In this document: positions 11,815-23,988 of the stretch, piece by piece | Layout of the letters: every line of letters starts with the position of its first letter | How positions within the stretch are numbered: the stretch's first letter is position 1 | From: Karstenula rhodostoma CBS 690.94 | Taxonomy: Eukaryota > Ascomycota > Dothideomycetes > Pleosporales > Didymosphaeriaceae | Assembly (NCBI GenBank): GCA_010093485.1 | Contig: MU001497.1 | Span: 314,181 to 378,180 of the forward strand | Direction of reading: 5' to 3' | DNA: 64,000 nucleotides | Program-made: the position numbers and the translations under genes | Notes under the pieces: model-generated | The model's database searches: none | What the model saw: only the letters and a program-made list of their open reading frames with translations | Told to the model about the DNA's origin: nothing

Positions 11815-12594
11815 GAGCAACAGTGCCTATGGCGACCCATTGACGAAGGAGTTGTTGGTATAAGAGAATTCCAAGAACCCACTTCACAACCCCCAGAGCC
11901 GTTTGACAGAGTATCGTATAACCAACCCCAATAATCCACACCTAACGCGATATCTACCTAATGGACAATTACTAACTTCCAATCCCCTCCCCTTCTTCCT
12001 TGCGAGCGAGCGCGTCTCCCTACTCTGATATTATATAGTACCGGAACATGTCATCACCTCTCCTCTCCTCCCCTCTGCCATCCTCTGCCATCCTGTCCCA
12101 CAATACCCGAATAAGACAGACAACAACAAGCCATCTTCACTTCTTTCCCCTCACACCCTCCCCCCGCCTCATTCACTTTACACTGTCGATCCTTTAGCCC
12201 AGGGGATAGGATACGATCGTGGCTACGAAGGACGAGCAACGGTGTCACAGCAAAGCAGTACGTGAAAGTATTACTGTATTCACGTACACTACAACCCAGC
12301 GTCTTGCTCCCGCGCCAGGGCATCTATCTTATCGTATCATCGCGCTGAAACGCGCGTACAGAAAGCCATGCCATCACCGCGCATGGCGTGTCATAATCGT
12401 TATCCCGCAGTACGTCAAGTGTAAACAGAGAAAGAAAAGTCGTAGCGGCCATAGACGGATAAACGAAGAGCGTTGAAATCCGAAACACAGCCCAACCATT
12501 ACAAAACCCAAAGCCCTGCCGCTCATATTCCTCACCGTCCAAACATTATCGTCATTACCGCCGTGGCAGGGGTTTGGTATTCGTCATGCAGCAT
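11815..12594. other. Intergenic 3' region
   Basis: 780 bp between convergent genes (AKR+ and CFEM-). Contains a CT-rich stretch around 11980-12180 (tctcctctcctcccctctgc type). No supported gene. Confidence 0.45.
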
Positions 12595-13596
12595 CTATAG
12601 CAACAACCAGGCAGCGAGACCAGCGGCACCGGCAATGGGAAGACCGGTCATCTTGGCGGCAGCACCTGGAGCCTCGGTGACAGAAGAGGCAGCGGAAGAG
12701 GCAGCATCGCCGGCGGAGCTGGTGGCGCTCTCAACAGCGCTGGCGCCGCTGGAGGCAGCGGACGAAGCGTCCGATGCGACCGAGGAAGCGGCAGAGGAAG
12801 CATCTGATGCGACAGAGGAGGCGGCAGAGGAAGCATCTGATGCGACCGAGGAGGCGACCGAGGAGGCGACAGAGGAGCTGAGATGGAGTCAGCAAACATT
12901 CAGAGAGAAGATGGGGTAAACATACAGGGCGGATGAGAGCTCAGAAGCCACAGACGAAGCGACAGAGGAGGCGCTGGCCTCGACAGAGGAGACGCGGCTG
13001 GAGACCTCGGAAGCAATGGAGCTGGTCAGGGTGGCGAGAGTGCTTGCAACGCTGGAGGCGGCGCTTCCGGCAGAACTGGTGGCGGAGCTCAAGTCACTGG
13101 CGGCGGAGTCGGTGACGGAGGCTGCAGCACTACTGAGGGAGCTACTAGCCGAGGCAGCAGCGGAAGACAGGATACTGAGGGCGCCCGTAGCGACCGCGGA
13201 AGCTGCCGAACCGCTTGCTGAAGAGAAGACAGCTAAACAAGGGTCAGCATGAGTGAGGTTGGGAGAAAGAGTAGCGAGTCACTCACATGAGCAGTAGGTG
13301 GCTCCGTACGAGATGACCTTGGCGGCAGTGGCATCATCACCGCATGCCTCCTGGGCACAGTCGCGAAGGCCAAAGCCAAAGTCTTGGTTGCCGCAGAAGC
13401 ATGCGACGTCGCCCGAGGAGCAGCCAAACGACGACTGAGCGATGGCAATCATGTTGTTCACACAGGTTTGCTGCAGCAGTCAGTCAGTACGGGCCGAAGA
13501 TTCCTCTGGGCGTGGGTAGGAACTTACACCACATTGGGGCAGGTTGTCCTGGGCGAGGGCAAGGCCAGCAGCAAAGAGGATGGCGAAGGACTTCAT
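12595..13596 (-). CDS. CFEM-domain GPI-anchored cell-wall protein, four exons
   Basis: Exons (transcript order) 13596-13528, 13470-13287, 13232-12926 and 12877-12595 join in phase to 280 residues. A signal peptide (MKSFAILFAAGLALA) is followed by one CFEM domain with exactly eight cysteines (22, 26, 40, 47, 49, 61, 66, 83) and Asp45 just before CFC, the position of the heme-iron ligand in Rbt5/Csa2-type proteins. Residues ~85-260 are almost only Ser/Ala/Val/Asp with an 11-residue repeat (SSVASDASSAA, three near-exact copies), a likely O-glycosylated stalk. The end (GLPIAGAAGLAAWLLL) is a GPI-attachment tail. Likely roles are heme/iron handling or surface sensing at the wall; which one is unknown. 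Confidence 0.88.
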
Positions 13597-14434
13597 TGTG
13601 TCCAAGGTTGGTCGCGGTTGGCGGGAGAAGATGGTGAAGCGGTAGGGGATAGGATACTGCAGGTAGAGGAGCGAAGGAAAGCTTGGTGCCGAGGGCTAGC
13701 CGAGTGTTGTCGTGGTTAATGAGGAATGCTGGGAGATGTGAAGAGGCAGACAGACGCCAGGCACGAGGGTATTTATGAGCACTTGGAGGCCGGTAAACAG
13801 GAAGTGGCTGGTGCGTTGTGCGGGTTCCAAGTTTCGCGGGTGATGAAGTCAAGTGCAGTGTAGCTAACCGACGCTTGCGGCAGGGACAACAAGCTCCACA
13901 AAATTCACCGGCCAGGCACGACCTGCATGGGCGACGACGGCATTGGCCAATCAGATTGCAGGCCCGTCGCCGTGATGTAGATGATGTAGTTGTACCGAGC
14001 GGAGCGTCATGTCTCAGGGCCCTCGCACCGCCGTCGCCGCCCTCGCGACCACTGCCCATCTTCTCAGAGCCGCTCTGTACCTGGCACCTACAAAGAAAGG
14101 CACGACTCTGCATCGCACCGAGCATGTTGTCGACTCGTGGCACGCAGTTGTGCATGGCCTTTGTAGTGTGGGCTGGTGCTAGCTGAAGCTTGTGCCGCGC
14201 TTCTGCGCCACGCCTGACGTCTAGTTCCGAGTCTAGAGTATCTACAGTCCAACCTCGTCGCCCACTTGCGACGATTCACGATTCGCCAGCTCCTCACATG
14301 TTCGGGCGTTGGTGTTGCAAGTTTCCACTTGTCCTGGATACGCTCCATGGTGGCGCCTCTTGCCAGCCACCTCCATCGCTTCCACCACAACCGCTACCAC
14401 AACCACGCTACCTTCGTGGCATGTGCCACCGCCG
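13597..14434. other. Intergenic region upstream of CFEM gene
   Basis: 838 bp holding the promoter of the CFEM gene and the 3' UTR of the anthranilate synthase gene, both on the minus strand. Open frames here look like GC-rich chance frames. Confidence 0.45.
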
Positions 14435-16585
14435 CTACGCTGCAAGGGAGATGTGCGCCTTCGTACCTGGGGCCGATTGCGATGTCGCATCGCCCTCCGC
14501 CTCTGCTTGTTCGTCGAGATGCTTCTGCTCAGCCGTGGTGATGCATTGCATGTTTGCGCCTGTCATGCGAGTCGGTCAGTAAACAGGCGCCGGGCCAAGA
14601 CAAACAAGTTTCGCACCTAGTTTGTTGATCGTCTCCATCCACTCATCGTACGGATCCGAGTCGAAGACAATCCCCCCCTGGTGTGCCTGGTCAGTGCATC
14701 TCCCGCAAACCAGCTTTTCCAACAACTTACCCCGGCCTGGAGATAAGCGATGCCCTCCTTGACCAGCATTGTTCGCAGTGCAATGCATGTCTGCCGATCC
14801 GTCAGCACTCAAACATCAACCTCGCTCAACCACTGGACTGCTTCTCGACTCACGTCCATGGCACCCTCAATCTCGCTTTCGCCGTCCACGCTGCCGTAGC
14901 CGAAGTATCCCACGGCCCCGGCGTAGACACCGCGCTTTTCCCGCTCGAGCTCGGCGATCAGCTCCATTGCGCGAACTTTTGGTGCCCCGCTCACCGTGCC
15001 TAGTCGACAATCAGCCAGCCCATCTTCTGAAATTTCATCCAGTTATGCAAGTGACGTACCGGCGGGGAAGATGGATCGGAACGCGTCAAAGCGCGTCTTG
15101 CCAGGTCGCAACACCCCTGACACCTCGGATACCAGATGCTGCACGTGCGAAAACTACCACCCAGTTAGCCCCCGCCCCAGATGGCTGCAACGACGCATCG
15201 CGCACGTTGCCAAGCACGTACCTTTTGAACGACCATCAGCTTGTCGACACGTGTGGTGAGCGGGTCGCAGACGCGATTTACGTCATTTCTCGCTAGGTCC
15301 ACCAACATGACCTGTCACGTCAAAATCAGCTTGGAGCTCTGCTTTGGATGCAGGCCTAACGTACGTGCTCGGCCCGGTCCTTGATGGAGTTGGACAGTTC
15401 CTGTGCCAGAGCGGCATCTTCTTGCAGGGTTTTGCCTCGCTTGACGGTGCCTGCGATGGGGTGCGTGATGATCCGGCCCTGTTCTTCCTTGACCAGCAAT
15501 TCCGGACTTGCGCCCACAATCTGGAAATCCTCGCAGTCCACGTAGAAGAGATAGGGTGACGGGTTCACGTTTCGCAGGTTCCGGTAGATGTTGAACGGAT
15601 GCAAAGAGGTCGGTCGCGCGAATCGTTGCGATGGGACCGCCTGGATTATGTCGCCCACGCTGATGTGCTCTTTCAGTTTCTTGACATGGCCTTCGTATCC
15701 ATCCTGGCCGATGTTGGACTTGTACTCCTGACCCTTTTGTATCGGCTGCTGCTCCGGTTCCGGTATTATGTCCCTCTTCTTCAACAGTGTTGTATATCTC
15801 CTCAATGTCTCCTTGGCTTCGTTGTACGCCTTCTCGAGATCATCGAGACTTTCGGGCACCTTGACATAAGTGATGACCTTGACAACCTGCGCAAAGTGGT
15901 CCAGAGCTACCACAGTGTCGAACAGCATGAACAGACTCTCTGGTACGCCCAGAACATCTTTCATGTCGTCTCGCTTCGTTTTCGGCTCGAAGTATTGCAC
16001 GCAGTCATATCCTACGTAGCCCACTGCGCCACCAGTCATCGGAGGTAATTGTATCGAAGGCACGGTTGCCACTCTGCTCTTCGCGAGCTCCTTCTCGAGA
16101 AGGGGTAGCGGGTCGGTTTCGGGGCCATGGCCTTTGCCTGTCTTGAGGATCTTGCGCGGGTCTGTCGGGCGGTCAGCCTACTGCATCCGTCCGGTCGTCC
16201 GCAGGCTGGACACGCACCTGCACCAACGAAACTGTATCGCCCAATCGTCTCGGTTGTAGCAGCACTCTCGAACAGGAACGACAGCTTGGATTTTGCCCTG
16301 ATCGGTATCAACACCGTTTCTCTATTGCTGGGGCATGCATGGCCTTGGGGTGAGTCAGACTCACTGCTCAGCGATCTTCAGGTATATAAGCCCTGGCGTC
16401 AGGAACTCGGCGGAGATAGAGGAGAAGACGGGAACGAGGTTGGGCGGGTTGGGCGACTCAATGGCAGCAGCGAGGACCTCGCGCACCGTGTCGAGCGACG
16501 GCTGTACGGCGAACTAGCAGGTCATGCGTCAGTCTCGTGCCCCTCCAAACCGTCAGTGGCGGCGGAACTGGCGCACCTGGGCCAT
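14435..16585 (-). CDS. trpE: Anthranilate synthase component I, ten exons
   Basis: Catalyses chorismate plus ammonia/glutamine to anthranilate, the first committed step of tryptophan synthesis, with the glutaminase partner encoded elsewhere. Exons (transcript order): 16585-16577, 16513-16365, 16321-16218, 16161-15365, 15311-15222, 15153-15060, 14999-14854, 14790-14731, 14677-14617, 14559-14435; all phases close to give 544 residues, normal for the family. Landmarks: [19 protein letters not shown] (feedback-site region), [68 protein letters not shown]. Introns are 43-80 bp; three use weak GTGCG donors, including after a 9-bp first exon (MAQ) and before the last exon. The first and last exons are the least certain parts. 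Confidence 0.9.
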
Positions 16586-16944
16586 GGCCGAATTGATCCT
16601 TCAATACCAATTCTTCCTACGTCGAATTACAATATACGCCGCAGCTATTGTGGTGGCATCGAGGTGAAGCCAGAAAACATTACAAAGTAAAGCTCAGAGT
16701 CACTGCGGGGGCCAATCGGAGGGAGGGGGCTGGCCGCCCCGCAATTGGCTCACGCTCCGAAGGCCAGCCACTTCACCGACGCCCCGCCAGCACTGCACGC
16801 TGACGGAGCCGGTAGACGGGCGCATACTGCGCCCGCTTCCCGCCCTGGGCTCCTCCCCTGCTCTCCAACCTCTGGCTTCACGATGCCGTTGTAGAGCGGA
16901 TTTTGGATTTTGGATTTTGGACGCCCTCGCGCTTCAACACAGCT
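16586..16944. promoter_or_regulatory. Divergent promoter region, trpE / unknown gene
   Basis: 359 bp between divergent starts. It contains a 7-bp tandem repeat (GGATTTT, three copies, about 16898-16919) directly upstream of the plus-strand start, and a three-codon upstream ORF at 16882-16893 (ATG CCG TTG TAG, by my count). Confidence 0.4.
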
Positions 16945-18015
16945 ATGTGGCCTTCCGGCGGGTCGGGTAGCGCTATGCGCTCCAAGTCCTCAACCTCACT
17001 GCCAGGCCGCCCATGGACTCCGCCCGAGGACGTCTTTCCAGACGAACATGCGCCCGACTCCACTCCGCCTCTCAACCAGAATGGCGACTCCCTGCGGTCA
17101 GTTCGTCCGAAACGACCCCGTAAGCTGCAGATTCGCGCGACCAAACCCGTACATGCCATGTTGGAGTCTCCCGAGCTGAGCGCGACCGAATACTTGCCCA
17201 GACCCAACGCGCAAACACCAACACGTGAACATGCCGTCGAGAATATACCGGCGCGGAATTCGCACCCATTCATGACAGATCCTATCACACCCAACAGAAC
17301 CCCGTGGAGCTCTGGGCTTCTGCCGAGCAAGGACATCCCGCAATACCCCTACACACCTGAATCGATACGCCCAACAAAGTCGCATGAGATCCGGTCACTT
17401 TCACCACTTCCATCGATGCCATGGGACACAAAGGACTCGTGTCATTCTCCCATGCAAGATGCGCTGCTATCATGCGCCTCGAATCTCGAAAGCTTGATCA
17501 TGAGTCGCGAGCCGACCGACGAGCAGATGGAGTATTTGGTTTCCAAATTCGAGGAGATGGCGGGATTCCTTACTGCACCTGACTCCCAGTCAAGGCAAAC
17601 CGATGATCATCTGTTCTCCGACCCCGAAGAATCTTCAGATGCTACAGGTCTAGGCATCCTATCCGAAGAACCCGGCAATAAACAAGTGAATGCAGACGAT
17701 CTTGCTCTGGGTCAGTCCTACATTTTAGGAGTCGGCAAGTACATCGAGAGCGTGAAGGCTCACGTGCAAGACTTGACCATGCGGATGGATGAAGTGAGAC
17801 AGCTGAACTCCATTCAGCTCGACATAATCGGCGAGCTTCGGAGGGACCTTAGGAACAGGACCATCCAGATGGAGAACGTTCTGGTGAAAAGAGAGGATGA
17901 TGAGCCCGTGCAAGAGCCAGAAAGCGTCAAGAAAATTCCTGTCCCAAGGAACACTTTCTGGTACGCAGTAGGCGAAGCGTTAGACGCAGTGGGGGAGCTG
18001 CTCCACGAATGGTGA
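16945..18015 (+). CDS. Uncharacterised protein with C-terminal helical segment
   Basis: Single exon of 356 residues from the first ATG in frame (MWPSGG); the frame stays open slightly upstream, but only through non-ATG codons. Residues 1-190 are Pro/Ser/Thr-rich and probably disordered, with several S/T-P sites (SLPGRPWTPPED, PITPNRTPW, SLSPLPSMPW). About residues 235-310 look helical and could form a coiled coil (YILGVGKYIESVKAHVQ, MRMDEVRQLNSIQ, DIIGELRRDLRN). I do not recognise the family. The S/T-P density fits a regulatory or cytoskeletal protein, but that is only a guess. Confidence 0.75.
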   Translation: MWPSGGSGSAMRSKSSTSLPGRPWTPPEDVFPDEHAPDSTPPLNQNGDSLRSVRPKRPRKLQIRATKPVHAMLESPELSATEYLPRPNAQTPTREHAVENIPARNSHPFMTDPITPNRTPWSSGLLPSKDIPQYPYTPESIRPTKSHEIRSLSPLPSMPWDTKDSCHSPMQDALLSCASNLESLIMSREPTDEQMEYLVSKFEEMAGFLTAPDSQSRQTDDHLFSDPEESSDATGLGILSEEPGNKQVNADDLALGQSYILGVGKYIESVKAHVQDLTMRMDEVRQLNSIQLDIIGELRRDLRNRTIQMENVLVKREDDEPVQEPESVKKIPVPRNTFWYAVGEALDAVGELLHEW

Positions 18016-18502
18016 TTGACGAAGAAGCTGGTTCTCCGCTATCGTTTTCAAACCCGGCGCAACAGGTTGGACGAAGGAGAAATCCGGCGGAAGCCATTGG
18101 GTGGCGTTCTGAATGCCCCACCATGGGCATCACTAAGATTCTTGTTATTTGTTTTGCATACACGACGATACGATTCACAAGGTGCATTGGGCGGACACTG
18201 GATACCCTGGGATTGGATAGCACACGGCGCATGGTTAGGTAGTTGAATCAAACCTCCATGGTACTCGTTCTTCTGACAGCTGGTCCATTCTAGTGCAACT
18301 GCTGCTCTATGGACGAGTAGCACCCGAATGCGTGTACTGTTGGGCAGACGGCTAGCGATTCCCACTCAACACGCAGACTTGCCCCTGCGCCCGATCTTGC
18401 ACACAACTTCCACATGCCTTTCCATGCACACGGCCATCAAGCTCGCGCGGCCGTGTCTCGTCACACTCACGCTGCGTACCTGCTACATTCACATCGCCCA
18501 GT
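18016..18502. other. Intergenic region
   Basis: 487 bp between two plus-strand genes; no feature recognised. Confidence 0.4.
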
Positions 18503-20523
18503 ATGCCAGAGCACGCCGAAGTCTTCGCATACTGCACTAATACGATCAGAGAATCTGTGACCGTGCCCCCTGGAGCGCACCATAGCTCGCCTTACACAAG
18601 CCAACTCATGGAGCCCACCCACGCAAGACACGCGCGAGATGCGCAAGAGGCGCAAGAGGCACAGGCACAGGCACAGGCACAAGTACAGGCCACATCACAC
18701 CACCCACAGGCGCAAGCTCAGCCGCATACGCAGTCACAAGTTCCGTCACGAGTACCGTTGCCTGTGCATTCGCGGATACAACAACCTTCGCAGGCGCATC
18801 AGGCTTATAGGCCTGCACAGTCTCCGGAGAGGGTTGAGGTGAGAGAGAGGGAGGTTAGGGAGGATGAGGGGGAGACGATGGGAGGGGAAGGTGAGTTTAG
18901 TCTTTCTCTATTATGCTCATGTTTCTTCGAAGTCAGAAGGTGCTCGCACGCTGGAACCTGATTCCGGGGCTAACTATCTCATCCTGTATCTACAACGCTT
19001 TCTCGCCGTTTCATTGTAAAGATGTCAAAGGATACTTACTCATCTAACGTCTATCAGAGACCTCACGCCCACCAACACCGTCGTCCCCCGACACCACCTC
19101 AACAACAGTAGCCATGGTCGACGGCTCAAACAACGACAACGACACCGACACCGACATTGCCACCCGCTCCTCCTCCACCACCGCCGCCGCCGCCGCCGCC
19201 GCCGCCGACTCCGACTCCGACTCCGACGACATCCCCGACGCTGTCCTCGATCCCTCCCCCGAAAACACCATCCACTCCAAAGGCAACCTGGTCATGGTCG
19301 TCGGCAGCTCTTCCCCCGGCCACCGCCAACGTTCCATCCGCGTGCAAGCCGAGACAATCGAGCACTTCGGCCCGCTCTGGCTCGACATGGTCAAAGAGTC
19401 GTACCGCGAGCGACTCCTCTCGACCCGGCGCACCGCGTACCTCCCCGACGACGACGCAGACATGATGCTCGTGCTCATGTACCTGTCCCACTCGTGGCAC
19501 GTGGGCAAGGTCCCCAAAAAGCTCTCCTTCAAGCAGCTGCTCGCCATGACGCGCATCTGCGAGAAGTACGACATGAACACGCAGGTGTCGCCGTTTGTCA
19601 GACGGTGGATTGTCCCGCATCAGGAAAAGCTGCTGAGTCCCGGGCGGGAGGAGTGGCTGTTCATCGCACATCAGTTTGGGCTCGAGCGGCATTATGTTAC
19701 GCTGGCGAGCCATTTGGTGTTGAGCTGTCGGACGGAGGGGGGGAGGACGTTGTTTACGCCGGGGAGGGGGGAGAAGCTCGAGGGGTTGGTGCCGGAGGGG
19801 GCACTCGGTGGGTTTCCCTCTTCCACTTCATTCTATCTATCCCACTTCTCGAGAGGTTGTTTTGTTTTGAGGTGGCGACTTGACTTGCTAACACCAAGGC
19901 CCAGTCGAAATCCGCCGGAAGCGCATAACAGCGCTCTCGGCCTTCCTCGAAATCGTCTACAAACACGTCGACCGGCTCGAGAACGGCGACACGTGCCGCG
20001 CAACGCTGGCACCGTCGACAGACGAGCACGCAGACGCGCTGCTCGAAGCCGAGCGCGCAATGTGCACGCACTGCAACCACGGCGAGCTAGTCCGCTATCT
20101 CAAGATCCACGGCTTCTGGCCGCCCATCGTGCAAGCCGGCATCCTTAGCGCGCCCGTCAACGAGGTGAGTCGTCCAGTTCAACTTGAACGACGTTCTAAC
20201 CGCCTGCCCCTTAGGTCTTCGACGCTCTCACCAGCATCCCCGCCATCAGCTACCGCCACATTCGCACCACGCACACGCACGTTCCCGGCGCCGGGCCCGC
20301 CGCGTCCTCGGGGAATGCCCACGCCATCTGCGATATTGGCAGGCAGCTCGCCGCGCTGATGGCGGACGCGCGGCATAAGCTGGAAATGCCCATCGCGACG
20401 TCGACGATCGGCGAGATCAGGGAGAATGCGGAGAAGGTGGGGTTGAAGGACGAGGCGGCGTTGCCGAATTATCTGGCTGCGGAGGAGCCGCTGGATGAAG
20501 TGCGTGCGGCGGTGCGTAGGTGA
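18503..20523 (+). CDS. BTB/POZ-like domain protein with Q/A-rich N terminus, four exons
   Basis: Exons 18503-18890, 19058-19807, 19899-20164 and 20215-20523 join in phase to 570 residues. The 167-bp first intron (GTGAGT...TATCAG) joins a low-complexity segment (QAQAQAQVQATSHHPQ) to the domain-bearing part; the frame runs through the ATG at 19114 without a stop, so that ATG is internal or an alternative start. A poly-Ala run and ADSDSDSDD precede a BTB-like fold: NLVMVVGSSS...RSIRVQAETIEHFGPLW...TRRTAYLPDDDADMMLVLMYLSHSW...LLAMTRICEKYDMN. The C-terminal half has CTHCNHGELVRYL, which resembles a small zinc-binding turn. BTB domains mediate dimerisation or Cul3 binding; no partner is implied. 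The start could also be 18608. Confidence 0.78.
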
Positions 20524-21512
20524 TTGGGAGAGATGAGGGGGAAGTGGGAAGAGTCAAATGAAGTCACGGGAGAGCTGTTATGGTTCCGCTTCGTCACGAT
20601 TATGGCGACGGCGGCCAACGGCAGCTCATTGGCCGCGCCCCGGGACCGACCAAGCCCCCGTAGCGGAACAGCCACCAGGCTGCAGTCCAAGGCGCCACGA
20701 GCATTGGCGGAGATGGAGGACGGGCGACGGGCGGCCGGTGTGGAGATGAGACGGGCGTGTTGTCACGGGCACATGTTTTCCGCATCTTTTGTGTTTCAGC
20801 CAGGCTTGGGGTTCCTTGGGGCGCACGTGATGCCACTCCGCCGACGGGCTCGGCTCCTGCGCCCAGCCAAAGGCCATCAGTGACATGGGCACAGTTTGCC
20901 CCTGGGCGGCGGGCGGTGAGGGTTCACAGCAGACGGGACAGCAAGAGCACTGCCGTCATAGATGATACATACTATAGTCATACTATAGTCGCACCGCGTA
21001 TGCTGGTCATGCTGGTCACCACTCGGTGTGTCCCACGGCGCCGGCGGAGAGTCTGGGCGTGCCCGCGCCATCAGCTTTGTTGGTCCTTGGCGGCCTCACC
21101 AGTGCGAGGCCGCACGCAACCAGCACCGGCCACGGCCGCACACGGCCAACGGAGCATCGCATCAGCTTCGCCAGCTTCGCCGCCAAGGGGGCCGAGGACA
21201 GCAGCGATGCCAACACGACCGAGCCTTTGCTGCCGTGCTTGCCGTCTTGAATGCCTCAGCACCACCTCAGCACCACCTCAGCGAGCCTCCGTAATGGCCG
21301 AGAGCCCCGGGCCGTGATTGGCGTCCGCGAACGTCGCCCAGCCTGGAGCCAAGGGTTTCCAAGAAGTTTCCCAAGCTCTTGAGCGCAGTACTGCATGTAA
21401 CCACTTGTCTTGCCTCTCCTGAGGGCAAGACGCTGCCCGACCTATATCATGAGCCGTCTCTCGCCCTCCTGCGCCCCCTCTCCGACCCTGTAGTCGTCGT
21501 TGCTGCTCGTGC
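20524..21512. other. Intergenic region with short tandem duplications
   Basis: About 1 kb without a supported gene. It carries perfect small tandem duplications: CATACTATAGT twice (20968-20989), ATGCTGGTC repeated near 21000-21018, and CAGCACCACCT repeats near 21258-21280. The 3' part should be the promoter of the membrane protein gene. Confidence 0.45.
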
Positions 21513-22478
21513 ATGCGTAGCCAATCGCAGACGGCCATGGAACCCCGTCTTCCGCCCGCGCCTGAGCCTGAGCCCGCCTACCACCACTCGCCCGTCGACA
21601 TCGGCTACCAGTACAGCGAGAAGGATGTCTACGACCACCCCACCCCGTACCACCCGCGCCTCGAGCGCGCCAGCAAGGGCAGCAACAACAGCCGCGCACA
21701 CGACTCGGTCATCTCATATTCGCGCTCGCCCAACGTAGCCGCCGCCTCACCGCCAAGCCCCGTGAGCAGCCTCTCGTCCGCCCGCAACCACCGCTCGCAC
21801 CAGAGCCCGACGCACTCGCACGATGCCGTCGCCGCCCTCGCCCAGCCCCCGCGCGCCTACGTCGACCCCGAGAAGGCTGCCAGCTCGCCGCACCGCTCGC
21901 GCTCGCCCGCCCGCGCCTCGGCCTCCAACCCAGATGCCACCCGCCAGACCATAGCCTACGATCCGGACGACTTCGACGAAAAGGGCCCCGAGGACAAGCC
22001 CGTGCAGCTGCTGGTAGGCACACCCCCCGCGCCATTCCCACGCGTCACCCGCTAACACACCGTACAGCTCTACCTCTCGCTCCCCTGCGCGCTCCTCTCC
22101 TTCCTCATCATGCTCTGGACCATGGTCGCCCTCCTGATCTCGCTCCTCCTCCAGCCCTTCCGCCTCTTCTCCACGCGCTCCACGCTGCCGACCCAGCTCA
22201 CCACCTTCCTCGCGCCGCCGCTCAACCTCCAGCTCCACCTCGTCTACTCCTTCTCCGCAGCAGACTCGTACAGCGCGCCCATGCTCGTCGTCATCCACCT
22301 CTTCTCCCCCTTTGTCGCCGTCGGCGTCGCCATCGCCGCCTGGACCGCCGCCTGCTTCTGGTTCTTCTCCGCCATCTTGGGCGATCCTGCCGGCCAGGAC
22401 GGTCACAACGACGGGAAGGAGAGCATCCTCGGTGTGCGCAACTGGTGGGATCGGTGGCTGTCGCGGGCGCTGAGATGA
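21513..22478 (+). CDS. Two-TM integral membrane protein with disordered N terminus
   Basis: Exons 21513-22013 and 22068-22478 join in phase across a 54-bp intron (GTAGGC...TACAG), giving 303 residues. Residues 1-165 are Pro/Ser/His-rich and disordered (EPEPAYHHSP, SRSPNVAAASPPSPVSSL). The second exon encodes two long hydrophobic segments, LYLSLPCALLSFLIMLW...LISLLL and MLVVIHLFSPFVAVGVAIAA...ACFWFFSAIL, ending in VRNWWDRWLSRAL. A second in-frame ATG at 21537 is a possible start. The layout (long cytosolic tail, two TM helices) is shared by many uncharacterised fungal membrane proteins. No function assigned. The 3' UTR begins with GAGACGGGAC-type repeats (22484-22515). Confidence 0.8.
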
Positions 22479-22922
22479 GATGAGACGGGACGAGACGGGA
22501 CGAGACGAGACGGCACGCTTTTGCCTACACTTTTGCATGATTGTTACGATACTGTTTCGGCGTTTGGGGGCTTCCCGCGTAAAGCGACTATTCCAGCGGC
22601 ATTGATGGCGTTTTGAGTCTGGCACGGCTCTGGGCTGGGCTGGGTTCACCTTTACCCTTTGTGGCGGCAGCGTCGTTTTGGCTGTTGGCCCGAGGTTCTG
22701 AGTCTATTTTTTTTTTTTTTTTTGCGCACGGCTGGGATTGCGCCGTTGTACGAGGAAAGGACAGGGAAGGACGGGTTTCTACACGTGATATGATATCCCC
22801 CATTTTGCAGCCGCGATGAATACTATTCTTTCAGAATCTTAACCCTTTTTATTTTTATTTTCAACGACACTGCTGCAAACGCTTTTGCTCGCTGACAGTC
22901 CAACGGATGTGATGTGCCAAAT

Positions 22923-22981
22923 TTGATACTTCGCGCGCTCGGGCAAGCCGCGGCAAAACACAGTAAAGGAACTCGGTGGGG
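22923..22981 (+). repeat. Dispersed 59-bp repeat, copy 1
   Basis: Begins TTGATACTTCGCG, core GCCGCGGCAAAAC, ends GGAACTCGGTGGGG. By eye about 51 of 59 positions match copy 2 (59919-59977) without gaps. Copy 3 is at 55360-55418. Confidence 0.75.
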
Positions 22982-23988
22982 GATGTAATGTGCTGTAGTG
23001 GAAATCCCCCCACAATCCACATTGATCTGCGCATCTGATGACAACCAGACCAGGCACGTGACTGGGTCGTCTACCATCCGTCACGGAAGTCACATGTCCC
23101 ATTCGCATCCAATCCTTCACCGCCCCGCTGCTACCGCTGCTGCCAACCCTTCGCCCAGCCCACTCGATACATGCCGCGAGGCGAGGCGAGGCGAGGTCGG
23201 CAGGTGTTGTACGTAATTCGCTCGACGGAGTCAACGGAGTGGATTAAGATGGTTCTGCTGGGGGTCCTGGCGGGTTTTCTTTTTACTGCTGGGGTGCGGG
23301 TTTTTCAACCCAAGGTTAGGGGTGTGGGTGTAAAACGAGTATGGGAAGGGGTGAAAGGGTGCGGAGAGGGAGGTGTGGCGGGTGCGAAGGTTTTTGTGGG
23401 GTTGGAGTGAGGTTCTGTTCGTGGGGGTTTGGGCATTGCGGCCTGTTCTGTTTGGGAGGGCTGGGCTATGTGGTTGCTTGAGATGCGTAACCTATACCCT
23501 TGGACGCGTGGAGGCAGTATAGAATGCAACATGGGGGTGGGCTGGTGAGCAGTAGAGGCGGGTGGAAACTCATTGGACTGCTATCGCCCGTTGTGTGGCT
23601 CGTGTTGGAGTTGAAAGGTACGTCGCTTGGGAGCCGCAGGCACTTTCAATGTTGGCGTCGCCTGAAGTAGCTGGATGCTACCATAGGTCAGCTTTGGTCT
23701 AGCAGGCCTACGATGCGAATTCGCCTTGCTAGCACACCTTTCACATACCACACCTCTTCCTCAAAACGATAGCGATCCGCTCACTACGGTCTTGCAGCCG
23801 AGAGCATGCAAACATGAGGACGCGCCTGGCACTGATCCCGGGTTAAGCTAGATTAGTGCTGCATCTAAAACGAGTAAGGAACGATCACACTTAATCGCAA
23901 ATACTACGCCCCGTACATGCAGCCCGAAGGATTTTCTTTGCACTCGCTAGCACATAACAGAATAACAAAAGAGAATGTGCGCAGCAGG

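Noticed and set aside
21747..22649. 300-codon minus-strand frame
   Set aside because: Opposite the two-TM protein; its acidic/Gly-rich composition follows from the GC-rich codons of the real gene.
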